Shown here: piece by piece, positions 5,092 through 6,334 of the stretch | Layout: every line of letters begins with the position of its first letter | Numbering within the stretch: position 1 is the first letter of the stretch | Source of the DNA: Brachyspira pilosicoli | GTDB taxonomy: Bacteria > Spirochaetota > Brachyspiria > Brachyspirales > Brachyspiraceae | Assembly (NCBI RefSeq): GCF_019402445.1 | Contig: NZ_SRZM01000201.1 | Coordinates: forward strand, 1 to 6,334 | DNA: 6,334 bases | Direction of reading: 5' to 3' | The notes under the pieces: generated by a model | What the model saw: only the letters and a program-made list of their open reading frames with translations | Told to the model about the DNA's origin: nothing | Database searches by the model: none | Translations under genes and position numbers: made by a program

Positions 5092-5838
5092 ATGTCAGGA
5101 CACTCCAAGTGGGCTAGTATTAAACATAAAAAAGCCGCAAATGATTCAAAAAAAGGTAAGATTTGGTCAAAAATAGCAAAAGAAATTACAATCGCAGTAA
5201 AAGAAGGTGGTAGCCCAGACCCAGACCAAAATGCAAGATTAAGAATGGTTATAGTTAAAGCTAAAGGTACTAACATGCCTAATGATAATATAGACAGAGC
5301 CATTAAAAGAGGTGCTGGTGCTGGTGAAGGTGCTAATATAGAAGAAATGTCTTATGAGGGTTATGCTCCTGGTGGCGTTGCAATCATAGTAGACGTTGCT
5401 ACAGATAATAAAAACAGAACTGCTGCTGAGATAAGGTCAATATTCAGTAAAAATGGCGGAAACTTGGCAGAGAACGGTGCTGTTTCTTGGCAGTTTAAGA
5501 AGAAGGCTGTTGTTATCATTCCTGCTGCTGGTAATACTGAAGAGAGCTTAATGGATATAGTTTTAGATGCTGGTGCTGAAGATATTGAACAAGATGAAGA
5601 AGTATTTACTATTACTGGACCTATGGAAGCTTTATCTTCTATAGTTGATGCTTTAAAAGCTAAAAATATTGAGCCTGAAAGTGCTGAAATAGTACGTATT
5701 GCTGATAATACTATGACTATAGCTGAAAATGATGCTAAAAAAGTTATGAAGATAATTTCACTTTTTGAAGATCATGACGATGTTTCTGCTGTAGCTACTA
5801 ATTTAGAGATTACAGACAACTTAATAGAAGAAGAATAA
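5092..5838 (+). CDS. yebC: YebC/PmpR/TACO1-family protein
   Basis: This family has long been annotated as transcriptional regulators. More recent work on relatives (mitochondrial TACO1 and bacterial YebC) points to a role in translation, helping ribosomes through proline-rich stretches. The 248-residue length is normal. The N-terminus MSGHSKWASIKHKKA (1-15) with KIWSKIAKEI (23-32) is the family signature. Also typical are NARLRMVIVKAKGTNMP (47-63), the YEGYAPGGVAIIV segment (88-100) and NKNRTAAEIRSIF (106-118) with NGGNLAENGAVSW (121-133). The acidic C-terminal domain ends in LIEEE. GAGGTG (5082-5087) lies 4 bases before the ATG. It heads a two-gene unit with ruvC 9 bases downstream, an arrangement also found in E. 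coli and many other bacteria. Which molecular role applies here cannot be read from the sequence. Confidence 0.95.
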   Translation: MSGHSKWASIKHKKAANDSKKGKIWSKIAKEITIAVKEGGSPDPDQNARLRMVIVKAKGTNMPNDNIDRAIKRGAGAGEGANIEEMSYEGYAPGGVAIIVDVATDNKNRTAAEIRSIFSKNGGNLAENGAVSWQFKKKAVVIIPAAGNTEESLMDIVLDAGAEDIEQDEEVFTITGPMEALSSIVDALKAKNIEPESAEIVRIADNTMTIAENDAKKVMKIISLFEDHDDVSAVATNLEITDNLIEEE

Positions 5839-5847
5839 TATTAATTA

Positions 5848-6321
5848 ATGATAACTTTAGGTATAGACCCGGGATTTGCTAGATGCGGTTATGCTTTTGT
5901 AGAGTCTAAAAACTCAGAGTACAAAATAGTAAATTCTGGGCTTATCGAAACCTTTTCAAACGAAGAATATAATCAAAGACTTTCATTTATATACACTCAA
6001 TTAGATTCACTTATTAAACAATACAAACCAGACAATGCTTCAATAGAAGAGCTTTTCTTTTCAAAGAATACTAAAACTGCTATAAAAGTTGCTGAGGCAA
6101 GAGGCGTTATAATATTAGCACTTACTTTGAATAATATAGAGTTTAGAGAATATAAACCAAGAGAGATAAAATCACAAATAACAGGAAATGGAAACGCTAA
6201 TAAAGAAGCTGTTATAAAAATGGTTAATCTTTTTACAGGTTCAAACATTAAGCAAGATGACACGGCCGATGCTGTAGCTATTGCTTTAGCACATGCTTCA
6301 AGAAACAGAATTTTGAAATAA
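5848..6321 (+). CDS. ruvC: Holliday junction resolvase RuvC
   Basis: RuvC is the endonuclease that cuts Holliday junctions symmetrically, working as a dimer with the RuvAB branch-migration motor in recombinational repair. The 157 residues form the full RNase H-like fold, slightly shorter than the 173 of E. coli. The acidic metal-binding residues are present: Asp7 in LGIDPG (4-9), Glu67 in SIEELFF (65-71), and Asp138 and Asp141 in DDTADAVAIALAHA (137-150). GNGNANKEAV (113-122) is the usual conserved loop. The ATG follows the yebC stop by 9 bases. The purine-rich GAAGAAG just inside the end of yebC is too far away to be a good ribosome site, so translation is probably coupled to yebC. No ruvA or ruvB is seen before the window ends 13 bases later, and no terminator is seen either. 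Confidence 0.96.
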   Translation: MITLGIDPGFARCGYAFVESKNSEYKIVNSGLIETFSNEEYNQRLSFIYTQLDSLIKQYKPDNASIEELFFSKNTKTAIKVAEARGVIILALTLNNIEFREYKPREIKSQITGNGNANKEAVIKMVNLFTGSNIKQDDTADAVAIALAHASRNRILK

Positions 6322-6334
6322 ATTTTTTTAACTT

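Noticed and set aside
5046..5303. An 85-residue minus-strand open frame across the start of yebC.
   Set aside because: It is antisense to the highly conserved N-terminus of YebC, with no ribosome site or family resemblance.
5997..6263. An 88-residue minus-strand open frame inside ruvC.
   Set aside because: It is antisense to conserved RuvC catalytic segments, so it is a shadow.

Overview
The window is a strongly A+T-rich bacterial chromosome segment with six intact or near-intact genes. The best guess for the host is a spirochaete, most likely Brachyspira. This rests on a short core flagellin of the spirochaetal FlaB type, an asparagine-rich lipoprotein with a cysteine lipobox, and very low GC. 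The genus is inferred from memory of such genomes, not from any search.

Layout. Positions 1-105 hold a GC-rich (about 53% over the first 100 bases), hairpin-forming stretch unlike its surroundings, probably a dispersed repeat or the end of one. Next, on the minus strand, come purM and purN (1734 down to 170), overlapping by 13 bases and encoding two purine-biosynthesis enzymes. A 369-base divergent intergenic region (1744-2112) carries a good sigma-70-type promoter for purMN, a probable promoter and roughly 105-base leader for flaB, and a leftward sigma-28-like sequence. On the plus strand follow flaB (2113-2949) with a clear intrinsic terminator, a Gly/Asn-linker lipoprotein (3132-3953), an unassigned 312-residue protein (about 4002-4940), and then yebC and ruvC (5092-6321), driven by a perfect-consensus sigma-70 promoter.

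How the parts relate. purM and purN act in de novo IMP synthesis (AIR synthetase and GAR formyltransferase). flaB makes the core of the periplasmic flagellar filament. yebC-ruvC is the familiar pairing of a translation/regulatory factor with the Holliday-junction resolvase. The lipoprotein and the 312-residue protein are the accessory part: same strand, 48 bases apart, no terminator between them, no recognised function.

No clearly new multi-gene system is visible. The items most worth a second look are the sigma-28-like promoter pointing away from flaB, the GGA motifs in the flaB leader (possible CsrA control), the GC-rich element at the left edge, and the unassigned protein next to the lipoprotein.
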